A stretch of 13,520 nt of DNA from Larix sibirica (lineage: Eukaryota; Streptophyta; Pinopsida; Pinales; Pinaceae), in NCBI GenBank assembly GCA_004151065.3, contig NWUY0300004872.1:1936-15455 (forward strand), read 5' to 3'. Numbering within the stretch: the stretch's first letter is position 1; every line of letters begins with the position of its first letter. The position numbers and the translations under genes are program-made. The notes under the pieces are model-generated. The model searched no databases. It was not told the DNA's origin and was given only the letters and a program-made list of their open reading frames with translations. Shown piece after piece: positions 1 to 8,829 of the stretch.

Positions 1-476
1 CATATAATTCAACCTGTACATAATCAAAGATGCATAGAAACTTCAATCCTGTATGACATGCACCAGAATGGGGCAAGTGATTTTACAAAACAACTTGGAC
101 ACTCAGAACTAACAACACAAGATGAAATAATGCCTGTCCAAGTCCTTGTTCGCAACATAAAGAAACATAACTTAGACAACTCAAGAATTTGGGTCGGTTT
201 TCGAAGACATAAGATAGAAATGGAAACGGAATGGATGGTACAAGAGAAAACAAGAAAAAAGTCTATGAATTTTCATAATAACTTATCTGATGATCTTTTG
301 TTCTGAGGAACAACTTCATTGGTCGAAAAAATAACTCACAATGGACCGACACAATTAAGAATGTTATACGGGATAATTTTTTGCAAAATTACCAACAATG
401 CAAAATTGAAATGGGAACGCTACCGACTGAAAGGATACCATCCCATTTGGTAGATTGTCGTGACCCAGGTTTGTAA
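1..476 (+). pseudogene. Decayed coding-like stretch, open at left edge, family unknown
   Basis: An open frame enters from the left edge and runs to a TGA at 304-306. Near that point the coding-like character moves to another frame (through residues such as RNNFIGRKNN and SQWTDTIKNV), which runs to a TAA at 474-476. This fits one protein segment broken by a frameshift. The composition is hydrophilic and rich in Lys, Asn and Gln, with no motif I recognise; I looked for integrase, RT, RNase H and chromodomain signatures without success. It lies upstream of and in the same sense as the long ORF and LTR to its right, so it is probably part of the same transposable element. The link is inference. 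From 477 to about 640 nothing convincing is seen. Confidence 0.4.
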
Positions 477-640
477 ACTAATTACTCCTTTACCCGTGCT
501 TAATGACAATTGTTAAGATAAAGGTAGTTATGTTCAAACTAACTTGCACTCAAAGCACAACTTGTATAAAAAGGAATCTCCACATGAAGGGAAAACATGT
601 ATCAAAATGATAGTAGATTGGAATAATGAGCATGAACCAA

Positions 641-865
641 GCCACTAATGACGAGTCGACTACAAACATACATCCACTTCCGATCGATGAATAAAGGGAA
701 CCCAATACTGACCAAAAGAACACTCAAGAATGTGTTGACCAAACCATCATCGGCATTGGCATGACCGACCCTGCCGAAGGCCGTATGAAGAAAGTAGACC
801 GAAACATGATCAATAAGGATCCTCAAACGTACCAAGAAGTTGTCTTCCATAAAATCCACATTTAA
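641..865 (+). pseudogene. Short coding-like frame ending in a TAATG overlap
   Basis: In the frame that ends with TAA at 863-865, the stretch 695-862 is open and coding-like (for example GIGMTDPAEGRMKKVDRN and QTYQEVVFHK). One TAA interrupts it at 692-694. Its stop shares one base with the ATG at 865-867 of the long ORF that follows, giving TAATG. That arrangement suits stop-start coupling between two frames of one transcript, but it could also be a chance result of a frameshift in a single decayed ORF. Another frame here also reads plausibly with several stops, so the frame choice is uncertain. No family recognised. Confidence 0.35.
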
Positions 866-3800
866 TGCAGTCACCTAATCGACTTGAATGCACCACGGAT
901 TTTTCTGCTATATATACAACCATCGAGCAAGATTGGGATCAATTTTGTAAAGAAATCGAACAAGTTTATCTGGCCCCAATTCCGATCATCATCATTAACT
1001 CGAATACTCCACTCGAAGATACACATACTATGGCCCCAAAAATAAACACTGCCACAACCAGGTCTAAGAAGCTTGTTGAAAAGGATTTTCCTGATGATGA
1101 GGACAACACAATTTCACCGTTGAAATCCTGCCTCCTAATAATTCGCAAGGCACAAACTGAGGAACACCAATGGAGCTGGTACTGGAAGGACATGCATAAG
1201 TGGGGTTTACAAAAGGATAAATGGAATGATACAACTAGCAGGTTGTCTACTGATAAACATCAACATTATTTGCAAGCACCATTGTTGGACACCTTCAATG
1301 GCCTCAAGGATTTAATTGCCCAATATGTCGTTAGTTGATATCACAATGGGAAATTTTGGTTCAACCAACATGTTAAGATTAATGTTGAATTCATTGCTAA
1401 TGTCAAAGAGATTCCATGCAAGGGACTTGAGGTGTTGATCAGACTTAATCCCAACCTTGTCGAAGAATTCATAAGGTCCCCACAAGGGAAAAAATCCAAA
1501 GGCCTGGTTATAAGTAAAATCAAATACACTAACTATAAGTTTTCTCCAATCATAATCTCCATCTATCTAACCAGTACAAGTCTATCGTCCGAAATCCAAC
1601 TGGATATGTTGGAAGCCATCAAGGCAAGTCACGGTGGAAGGGAAACTGTTCAATCAGGTAGACTACTTAGAAGGTATAGTCCAGTTGACCTATGAAAAAT
1701 TTTGGGAAACCGGTGCAATGATCTGTTATCCCTCTTTGTTAATATGGATAGCAATGTATCGACTTACACCATTCGACCATGTTTCCTTTAATGAAATCTA
1801 CCCAGCATCAATGCACAAATTCTGGATTTTCCAAACTCGCGGATGTACTAGTCAAGGACCCGCAGCGCCCAAAATGTGGCTTCAAAATTGGTTTCAATTC
1901 CATAAAACATCATGCTCATGGTCGCTAGTTCCCTAATAAGTTTGTCGCAGTCTACCATCAGCTGTGCACATTCAAATCATACTCGATTTCACCAAAGTTT
2001 AGTATATGCAAGGCACTGCAGGTAATGCAACTGAGTTAGAATATTACCCTTCCATTCAGGATATTTTTGCATACATCACTTCTCAGTTGAACACTGTACA
2101 TCAAATCCCTGAGTCAGGATGCAAGGTTGAAAACCAGCTGCAATAACCTTTCACCAACGGTGAATAGGAAGAAGTTTATGAGGAAGGGTTGTACCTTCAA
2201 ATTTTAGGCCCCCCAGAGGAAGAATAAAATCATCTCTCCATTATTCCCCTTCCAAAGAAGCACACATAGGAAAAGAAGACCACCCATATAGAACTTTATG
2301 ACTTGTCGGGAGAAACTATCGACAACGATGTCCTTAATGAGCAACAGTTGGAGCTCGACATCACTAAAGAACAACTTGATATAGTAGTTGAATCCCTTTT
2401 CAACAAGCATCAACCGTTCAAAACAAAAGGATCAACAAAACACAAAAATGATATTAACTGCCCCAACCGAAGATGACCTCCAGGAACTCCATGAGGAGGT
2501 AGAACAAATCATTCGTGAAGCGGTATCATGCCACATCACCACTAACAAGTACATCGACCAACGTCTCGCAAGTCGTGTTGCACCAACACAGGTAAATTTG
2601 ACACTAGAAAATAAGGCTAAACTCAGTAAGCCAGATCAAGATGACGACCCTATGCAGGTTTCTGATAATTCACCTCCCCTATCTCTAACCATTATCGAGG
2701 AAAATGCTCCATCACAACCTAGTCTTATGTAAGACCCTGACTTCCACAAGTTTGTTTCCCATCTCCCCAATATTTTTCCTAAATGGAAAACCATTGTTTC
2801 CACCCACACTATCCAACATGCTACAGATACGCATGAAATTCCTGTGCTTCCTCCACCAGGAGTAACCCTTAATGAAAAATCTTTCATGCCACCATCGAAT
2901 CCACTGCCCTCATCACTTTTACCAATCACTTCAAATGCATCAACATTCCATCATTGCCTCAGTCACCTGCTTTCCATGAGTCACCAATAAAACAACCTAC
3001 TATAGAAATGTTAGCCAATTCCCTTTAGTCGTCTACCCTTTCATCAAATACTCTGAATAAGTCGTTAGACCCTAGGTTGATCGTTTCACCTAAGTCGAAT
3101 CCAGCCACTCCTTCGACCACTCAGCAAAAGCCGACCATTTCTCCTGAAGTAACCCCACCCCCTGAATCAACTATCCTATCACAACTGAATGGAATTCCAC
3201 AATCGACTGATTTTCATCAATTGAGTGCTACTCCTATGTCAACCACACTTCCTAAAACGACCACCTCTCCCAAGTAAACCACTCCACCAAAAGCACCTAC
3301 CTCCCTATCACCAACAACAAATCCTAGTATTCCTCTAGCTAATGGGTTGCAGAAAAAGAAGACTAAAAAGAATAAGAATACGCCAACCAAGGAAAAAATA
3401 ATACTCACCAAGAATCCTGGAGAACCGCTAGTTACATTTGATCCTTCCATATCTAAGGACCATGAGTTAAATAAAATTATGGATGTTATCCACATGGAAA
3501 AACAAAAACACTGGGAAGAGGATAAACATAAGGTTGACAGGATGAAAGACGAACATACCAAAGTACTACAAACCTGTCAAGAATTGATTCTATAGGTTGC
3601 ATCGACTCTTCAAGGACCCCCAACTAAGAACCCATTAGCATAAATTACCAGTTTAGTCGGATCCCTAGTCTCGTTGTATCAAGATGCCATTTTAAGGAAA
3701 TACCAATAGGATATCGACTAAAAATTCACTATGTTTCCAATAAGTACTAGCTATTTCTTGATCGCCATCAACAACTCAAAGAATATGATCACCAGGCACA

Positions 3801-4302
3801 ACAATCCACTACCGTCCTCTCCAACTGGTATAGTTCCTTCAGTCAAATTTTCTTTGACATGGGAAATATACAGACAACTTTAGCGCATATATATCAACAA
3901 AAATCCATAGTTGATTCTAATGCTCTTCCAAAATTTGAGGAACAAATCCAAATGGAGCAAATTCGACTAGAATAATTAAAAGAATAGCAAGCATAATGGG
4001 ATACTCAAGCTCAAAATTCCAAGGCATAGGTTGACTCCATTATCCCACAAATTGACAGTTTTCTTCAGGTAGTCGACCAACAACATTTACTCTTGGAACC
4101 AGAAATTTGCAACATTAAACATTTAGCTATTCCTGTAAAAATCATCCAACTTTATGACCTCACTGCGCTAAGTATAGATATGCATATGAATGCTCATATA
4201 TGGGAGGGCTTCAAATGACGCCTTGCTTCCTTATCTCCATCCATTGCAGAATCTTGTGTCAGGTCAGCACTAACAACTGTCTCCACTAGCTCACCACCAT
4301 AA
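865..4302 (+). pseudogene. Long decayed ORF upstream of a 3' LTR; uncharacterised retroelement protein
   Basis: Coding character can be followed for about 3.4 kb, or roughly 1,150 codons, through frame changes: 865-1695 with a TGA at 1336; a second frame from about 1634 to 2449; a third at about 2388-2990; back to the second at about 2950-3730; then 3730-4302. The inferred protein has a globular-looking N-terminal part (about codons 1-400, with Trp/Tyr-rich patches such as HQWSWYWKDMHKWG), an acidic segment near 2460-2560 (EDDLQELHEEVEQIIREAV), a Pro/Ser/Thr-rich linker (about 2730-3340), a Lys-rich patch (KKKTKKNKN, 3350-3380), a charged coiled-coil-like helix (about 3480-3590), and a Gln-rich coiled-coil-like C terminus (about 3750-4120). 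I see no RT, integrase, protease, RNase H or Cys-His knuckle. It ends 75 bases before the purine tract and LTR, the place where some plant LTR elements (SIRE-type env-like ORFs, Ogre/Tat extra ORFs) carry additional genes. Homology to those is not shown. At least 18 premature stops make it non-functional. Confidence 0.6.
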
Positions 4303-4377
4303 ATAACATTGTCCATCAATTTTGCTTAAGTTTTCAGTTACGATTTTGATCTCTTCGGGATGAAGAATAATTTTTTT

Positions 4378-4388
4378 GGTAGGGAAGA
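4378..4388 (+). other. Polypurine tract-like sequence before the 3' LTR
   Basis: A short purine-rich run, GGTAGGGAAGA, lies immediately before the TGTTGG that starts the proposed LTR. A purine run there is where plus-strand DNA synthesis is primed in LTR retrotransposons. One T interrupts it. Its place between the end of the long ORF and the LTR supports the element's orientation. Confidence 0.5.
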
Positions 4389-4392
4389 TGTT

Positions 4393-4427
4393 GGAGGAAC
4401 CTATTCGACCAGTCAAATAGGTCCTCC
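4393..4427. repeat. Inverted repeat at the start of the LTR
   Basis: The left arm GGAGGAACCTATT (4393-4405) pairs with AATAGGTCCTCC (4416-4427). There is one unpaired base in the left arm and a ten-base loop. The stem sits four bases inside the proposed LTR end. Confidence 0.75.
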
Positions 4428-4507
4428 ACCAACTATGGTCAGCTCGAAGCCGTCGTTCGGTTAATCGACCGACCGTTAACTGTAACTGAATAACCATTTG
4501 TAATCTG

Positions 4508-4515
4508 TATAAATA
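4508..4515 (+). promoter_or_regulatory. TATA box inside the LTR
   Basis: TATAAATA lies about 120 bases inside the LTR, in the right orientation to drive transcription of the plus-strand element. The start of transcription would be expected near 4540. This is a motif match only. Confidence 0.5.
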
Positions 4516-4694
4516 GGATGTAGAGATGCCATTATAAGAGATATATCTGCACTGATATTGTTCTCTGCTTTGGTTATATTAATATAAGGCTTGTTCTTTC
4601 TTTCCTACTTACTCTTATATGATTATGTGACGTATGTATGCATGTGAATATTTTTCTATATTAGTATAATGTGCTGTTGGTAACCGATGCAACA

Positions 4695-5153
4695 CCCTAG
4701 ACTACAACAATGCAGAACATTATGGTGGCCTTCATATAACTGGTGTGTAATTGTTTTTACTATAGCGAATGTAAACTACAAATTTGCCCGATGATGAGAG
4801 TCTATTTGAGAAAATCATTCATGCTCGACATCGTATTCTTGTCTTGTAAACACATAAGGTAAAGCGTAGACATGGAAAAATGGGCACCATATGCTGTCAA
4901 TTTCAATGATTTGTTCTTCCACAAAATTGCCTTTTCAAATCCACGATGGATGATGGACCAAATGTTTTGCACAAACATGCATATTAATCTATTTTTTAAG
5001 GGATCTCAAGGGCTTATGAAAATATTGAAGATCCACTTCATGCATAGTTAACTTGAAATATTCATAAAGTCACTTTAGTATAAGATCTAAAATTTCCTCC
5101 TCAAAATCCCTATATCCCGTTAACTCAATTCTTATAAGTTTCACACTTTTATG
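4695..5153 (-). pseudogene. Ubiquitin conjugation factor E4 (UFD2/PUB1-like) core-domain relic
   Basis: Read from about 5145 down to 4700, one frame keeps a colinear match to the plant E4 core: FEEEILDLILK then LYEYFK (family: a DPILKGLYEDL-type segment), then YFHKPLRSL (QPLRALL-type), AKHLVHHPSWI with KG after the next stop (AKSLVNHPWWIPKG-type), CPFFHVYALP (GPFFHVSALP-type), YDVEHE before a stop (PDVGxxC-type), then FTFAIVKTITHQLYEG (SFTTIKTxMNxLYDG-type). E4 proteins extend ubiquitin chains with a C-terminal U-box and act with the CDC48 pathway; this piece is about 150 residues from the middle of the core and has no U-box. In-frame stops occur at about 5072, 4991, 4937, 4817 and 4778. No intron interrupts the match. 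Both ends coincide with proposed LTR edges, so the rest of the relic was probably displaced or removed by insertions. The comparison uses family knowledge; no search was run. Confidence 0.75.
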
Positions 5154-5487
5154 TGTTGGATAGGAAGGGGATATCATACCCCCAAACATGAACTGGAGTC
5201 AAAATACAGAGAACACACACATCAAAAACTAATATAAATATGCAACATGAGCTTTCAAGCTCTTCTCCATTAACACAAAATAAATCTCTATTTTGCTATG
5301 TTCTACACCTACATATATAAGCAAACTCTAAAATAGTTTGGAAAGTTTCCTGCATTAACTAAACTACCTAATTGTATATAAAACTATCACTTTTAATGTT
5401 AGAGCTTGCACATCATGCAAGTTACTTCTATCAGTAACACATTGACTTGTTTACGTATGTTTGACGGAGAAATTACTCCATCTTACA
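5154..5487 (-). mobile_element. Proposed 3' LTR of a Copia element
   Basis: On the minus strand the LTR starts TGTAAGATGG at 5487, right after a purine tract, and ends CCTATCCAACA at 5154. This gives TG...CA ends and 334 bp, a normal Copia LTR length. Beyond 5154 the sequence turns into the unrelated E4 relic, which supports the edge. The last pol frame runs about 36 bases into it, to a TAA at 5451-5453. The 5' LTR is absent, because the element is broken off inside RT, so identity between LTRs and target-site duplication cannot be tested. Confidence 0.6.
5313..5320 (-). promoter_or_regulatory. TATA box inside the Copia LTR
   Basis: The minus strand reads CTTATATATG about 170 bases into the LTR, a normal place for the Copia promoter. 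This is a motif match only. Confidence 0.4.
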
Positions 5488-6575
5488 CTACCCCTTAATT
5501 CTACCTTATACATTTCATGAATACCTATACCAAGATCATTCATTTGATTTACAATTTTTTCTCTTGCCAATGGCTTAGTGAAGATATCAACAAGCTAGTC
5601 TTGAGATTTACAAAATTCCAAAAATATTTCTTCATTGCTTACAATCTCTCTAATAAAATGATACTTGGTATAAATATGTTAGCTTTTCCAGTGGAATACA
5701 TGAATTTTTGATAATGCTAAGGATGAGTTGTTGTCACAAAATATGTGTGTTGCTTCATTTTCTTTATGTTGAATATCTTCTAGTATCCTTCTCAACCAGA
5801 TAGCATGACATGTTGTTGAGTTTGCTGCCACATGCTTTGCTTCTGCTGAAGATATTGTCACAATGGGATGCTTTTTGGATTCCCGTGAAATTAAACCCAA
5901 TCCAAGATGAAATGCATAACCTGAAGTGCTCTTTTTGTCATCAGTTCTTCCTGCAAAATCATTGTTAGTGTATCCAACTATAGAGCTGGAATTTGTTGTT
6001 GAATACATGTGGCCAAAATTGATTGTACCTACAATATACCTTAAAATGTTCTTACCTACTTTCTAATGGGAATTTTTTGGAATTTCCATGAATCTGGAAA
6101 TTAAACTGGTTGCATACATAATTTTTGGTCTTGTGGTTGTTAAATACATTATGCTGCCAACAATTCTCTTATACAAGGTGGGATCCACTATTGTTCCTTG
6201 ATCCTGCTTGCTTAATTTTGTGGATGTTACTGCCAGAGTGTTTGCTTGATTGCAATTTGTCATTCTAAATATGTTCAAAACATTTTTAGCATACTTTTGT
6301 TGACATATAAATATGCTACCGTTTGATTGTTCAACTTCAATGCCAAGAAAATACTTTATTAATTCAAGATCTGTCATTTCAAACTCTCTTTTCATGACAA
6401 ATTTGAAATTTTCTAGCATTAAATTTCCAGTGTAAATCATATCATCTACATACAAACATACAATAAGAATTTTGTTTTGCTGATCTGTTTTGGTGTACAA
6501 TGTGGGTTCATATTTTCTTCTACAAAATCCATTGTTGATTATATATGAGTCAATTCTTCCATACCATGCTCTTGG
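5451..6575 (-). pseudogene. Copia pol relic: C-terminal half of RT plus RNase H
   Basis: Nearly one frame runs from about 6570 to 5451. RT starts at RAWYGRID, then CLYVDDMIYTGN with the YVDD catalytic box at 6441-6452, KYFLGIEVE, and TRPKIMYATSLISRFM. A TAG at 6063-6065 stands where the family usually has Trp. RNase H follows: VGYTNNDFAGRTDDKKSTSGY, SSAEAKHVAA, AIWLRRILEDI, FCDNNSSLALSK, a stop at 5679-5681, then YTKYHFIREIV, a TAG near 5597, and DIFTKPLAREK. The first RNase H acidic residue (usually GYTD) is Asn; the Glu of SAEA and the Asp of CDN remain. Gag, protease, integrase and the RT N terminus are missing, because the match stops at the N base (6576). Frame loss is light (three internal stops, no clear frameshift), so this copy looks younger than the other relics here. 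Copia elements replicate through RNA in virus-like particles; this one cannot. Confidence 0.93.
5488..5500 (-). other. Polypurine tract of the Copia element
   Basis: The minus strand reads AATTAAGGGGTAG immediately before the TG of the LTR and overlaps the end of the pol frame. Position and composition match a Copia plus-strand primer site. Confidence 0.55.
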
Positions 6576-6607
6576 NCTGATCTATTTTGGTGTACAATGT
6601 GGGTTCA
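6480..6607. repeat. 31-bp direct repeat flanking an RT segment
   Basis: Positions 6480-6510 and 6577-6607 match at 30 of 31 bases. Both encode the EPTLYTK[TI]DQ segment of Copia RT on the minus strand. The similarity ends at both edges, so this is not a simple tandem duplication of the 97-base unit. Confidence 0.9.
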
Positions 6608-6743
6608 GATATATTGTCTGATAGCATAGTGGAGCCAATTGAACAAGTATGCAAAGTGCACTCTCTGCCACCAAACATAACATTGAATGAGCTTGTGACA
6701 TCAAACAAGTCACATGTCGTTGGATCCATTGCATCCATTGTCG
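6608..6743 (-). pseudogene. Unrecognised coding-like segment fused to a Copia RT scrap
   Basis: From an ATG near 6738 an open frame reads through DPTTCDLFDVTSSFNVMF and GGRECTLHTC into SEPTLYTKIDQ, which is a piece of Copia RT encoded at 6577-6607. The first 40 or so residues are not Copia-like, and I do not recognise them. The frame could be the start of an unrelated gene or of another element joined to Copia by rearrangement or misassembly. It meets the undetermined base at 6576. Upstream of 6743 nothing coding-like continues. Confidence 0.3.
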
Positions 6744-6769
6744 CTGACTGTCAATACAACAACAAGTAG

Positions 6770-8486
6770 TTGGATTTCTTCATTAGAAATGGAAAAAACA
6801 ACCAATGATTTTGCAACTATAAACTTCACTATCTCTGCACATAGGATATTGCTTTGCAATTTCTAGTTCCTTTTCCTGAGTCATTTTCTTCTTTCCTGGT
6901 TTCCAATTAGGAAAAAAAATGTCAACAAAGGAATAAAGAAAAAAATATTTATTGTTATCGATTGTAACTGTTAATTCTACTTATATCTCATGGATGATTA
7001 CAATTTATGTGACAGTTAAAAGTGAATGAAGCATATAAAATATTCTTCTTCCAAGTGCAGCAACAACTTGCAACTGATGAACTACCCTTTTATCTATTCA
7101 AGAACATTGTAATGAATGGTGGTAAAGGAAGTAACATGATTAGACATTCCAATCCACATTCATTGACCCTTTAAATGACAAGTCCACAATTCATAATTTG
7201 CTTCTAGTGGTTGAAGAAAAAACACAGGTGAAATAATAGTACTTTCCTCCTTTCTTCCATTTCAAATGAAATTGCATAGATTGAGCACAACAAGAAAATT
7301 CATTGAATAGTATTCCAGCTTATACAGATTCAACGATGCATACACACATAAGATTCTGAATTTCTATTACAAATGTAGAAAAATGCACCATACTTAAATC
7401 CATATTTTTAAATGTGAATGCCTCTACATCTACATATTATAAACTCTTTCTGAAGTCATGGTGTAAATAGTTCACATTTTTCCTGTTCACAAGATATTCC
7501 CCGGAACACATTTAAAAAAAGGGTGCTTATCCCACATTCCAATTGCCATTGAACATGGCCAATTCTTTCGCATTGTCTCTTTAAGGAATAAATTTATAGT
7601 GCTTATATTTCTTCTCATATACTTCTCTTTTATCAACTGTCATAGATCTATAGAATGTTGAAAGTCAGAAACGCGTTTGCACCACCTTTCCAATGCATTT
7701 GTAGTGAATGAAAATTTCCAATCATATTAAATACTCACGTATGTGCATTTTGCAACCATGAAACAAAAACAATATATGAACACAATCTGCTATGAAAGTT
7801 GGACACAGAGGATGGCATTATCGAAAGCACAATTCATGGCCTGCAACTAAAATAAATCTACCGAGCTATTGCAACTATGACATATGAAGAATAGTCTAAG
7901 AGAATTTGATCAACAATATTCAATCTTCGCAATGTCTATTGCCAAGGACTATACACCTTGGCAATGAACAATATAATCCTCAATGTCAAGAAAATTTTGA
8001 ATAATGGGTAAAAAAACACTTCTTCATTCTTATAGGTCTTGTTATCTTATAACACCTATCTTCCCATGCATGTGATAGTATATCAATCTGCATTTCAATG
8101 GAAAATGTTTACCCTTATAATTCAAAGTTTTCCTTCTCCACTGCACTGGATTCACTACTATTTTAGACACAAAGAAAGATAAAAAAATCATTTCAAAATC
8201 TCTAGTCTTTACGGCAAGGTAGACTCTGAAACTAGTTTTGATCGTATGTCTTTACTATTTCCCAGACTTTTGCTACAATTTGCAAAAAAAAACACAAGCA
8301 ACTACGTAAAGGTCTATGTTCATTGACACATTGTCCATCCATTTCTTGATCCCATGTGTTGTGCTTGGTTCATACACATAAAATATTTTGAAAGAAGTTT
8401 ATGGCCCTATTGATGGTTGTTTCCTAACATACAGTTTGAGTTAGAACAACTTTAACTATAAAAAGTCGACATATATAAAAAAATAT
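6770..8486. other. AT-rich gene-free stretch
   Basis: There is no frame of useful length and no family motif on either strand. The stretch contains many poly-A and poly-T runs. The only ordered structure I noted is the hairpin at 7938-7965. It could be intergenic DNA, old degraded repeats or intron sequence. Confidence 0.6.
7938..7965. repeat. Perfect 10-bp inverted repeat (hairpin)
   Basis: ATTGCCAAGG (7938-7947) is followed by eight bases and then its exact reverse complement CCTTGGCAAT (7956-7965). No T-run follows and no gene is nearby. It may be chance or the remains of a palindrome. Confidence 0.85.
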
Positions 8487-8546
8487 TCATAATAAATGTT
8501 CCACGCTAATATGAAATCATAATAAATGTTTCATACTAAGATAATC
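8487..8546. repeat. Two-copy 30-bp tandem duplication
   Basis: Copies at 8487-8516 and 8517-8546 share TCATAATAAATGTT exactly. They then diverge, with 8 of the next 12 bases matching. This is a typical local slippage product in AT-rich DNA. Confidence 0.7.
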
Positions 8547-8574
8547 AAATATGGAAATAATGTAGAATCAAATA

Positions 8575-8700
8575 TCATAGTTTTGTTCTTGTTGCCTCAT
8601 CTATGACTTGTACTGTAGTCCTTTGCCTAGATTCCACTGCACATTTTTCACAGCTATTATACCCTCTTTCCTTGAAGATAGTACAGAACCTGCTCTTTAC
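8575..8700 (-). pseudogene. Possible relic of an SPT4-like zinc-finger exon (weak)
   Basis: An 82-codon open frame begins at 8823 on the minus strand. Its last 40 codons read KIVKSRF, FKERG, SCEKC and then, 13 residues later, DEATRTKL. Plant SPT4, a small zinc-binding transcription elongation factor, has a comparable order: RLVKT, FRESG, CENC and, 13 residues later, DCTTPNF. Against this, the first CxxC pair of SPT4 is absent (W and L stand there), three extra residues precede the second pair, and nothing of the following SPT4 segment is seen beyond the stop. The resemblance may be chance. The N-terminal half of the frame (8700-8823) is unrecognised. Confidence 0.25.
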
Positions 8701-8829
8701 AATTTTCAACATAGCCCATTGTCTACATAGTCTCTTGTTTGTTGCATTAACTATTTTTTTTAATTTCGTCTTATGGGCTTGTCTTAAGCCCGATTGTGCA
8801 AAAATCAACAAGTTCAGAAACAATCATTA

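Larger units (their letters stand above)
4389..4694 (+). mobile_element. Proposed 3' LTR of the plus-strand retroelement
   Basis: The sequence starts TGTTGGAGG at 4389 and ends GATGCAACA at 4694, so it has the TG...CA ends of an LTR at a plausible 306 bp. It follows a purine tract, contains a TATA box at 4508-4515, and has a T/C-rich stretch downstream of the TATA box. The right edge is supported independently: the ubiquitin E4 relic on the opposite strand becomes recognisable within about 20 bases of 4695. If the edge is right, the adjoining target-site duplication would be CCCTA (4695-4699). Its partner lies outside the window, as does the 5' LTR needed for proof. Confidence 0.55.

Noticed and set aside
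602-874. Minus-strand open frame of 90 codons opposite the short plus-strand frame
   Set aside because: It overlaps the better-supported plus-strand coding-like frame, shows no family motif, and appears to be a shadow.
3217-3561. Minus-strand frame with a hydrophobic, membrane-like composition
   Set aside because: It is the complement of the Pro/Ser/Thr-rich and Lys-rich parts of the long plus-strand ORF; the hydrophobic look comes from reading T-rich complement.
4679-4694. TTGGTAACCGATGC as a tRNA primer-binding site, which would make 4389-4678 a 5' LTR
   Set aside because: Only the first few bases resemble the usual initiator-Met site, and the E4 relic begins right after 4694, so a 3' LTR reading fits better.
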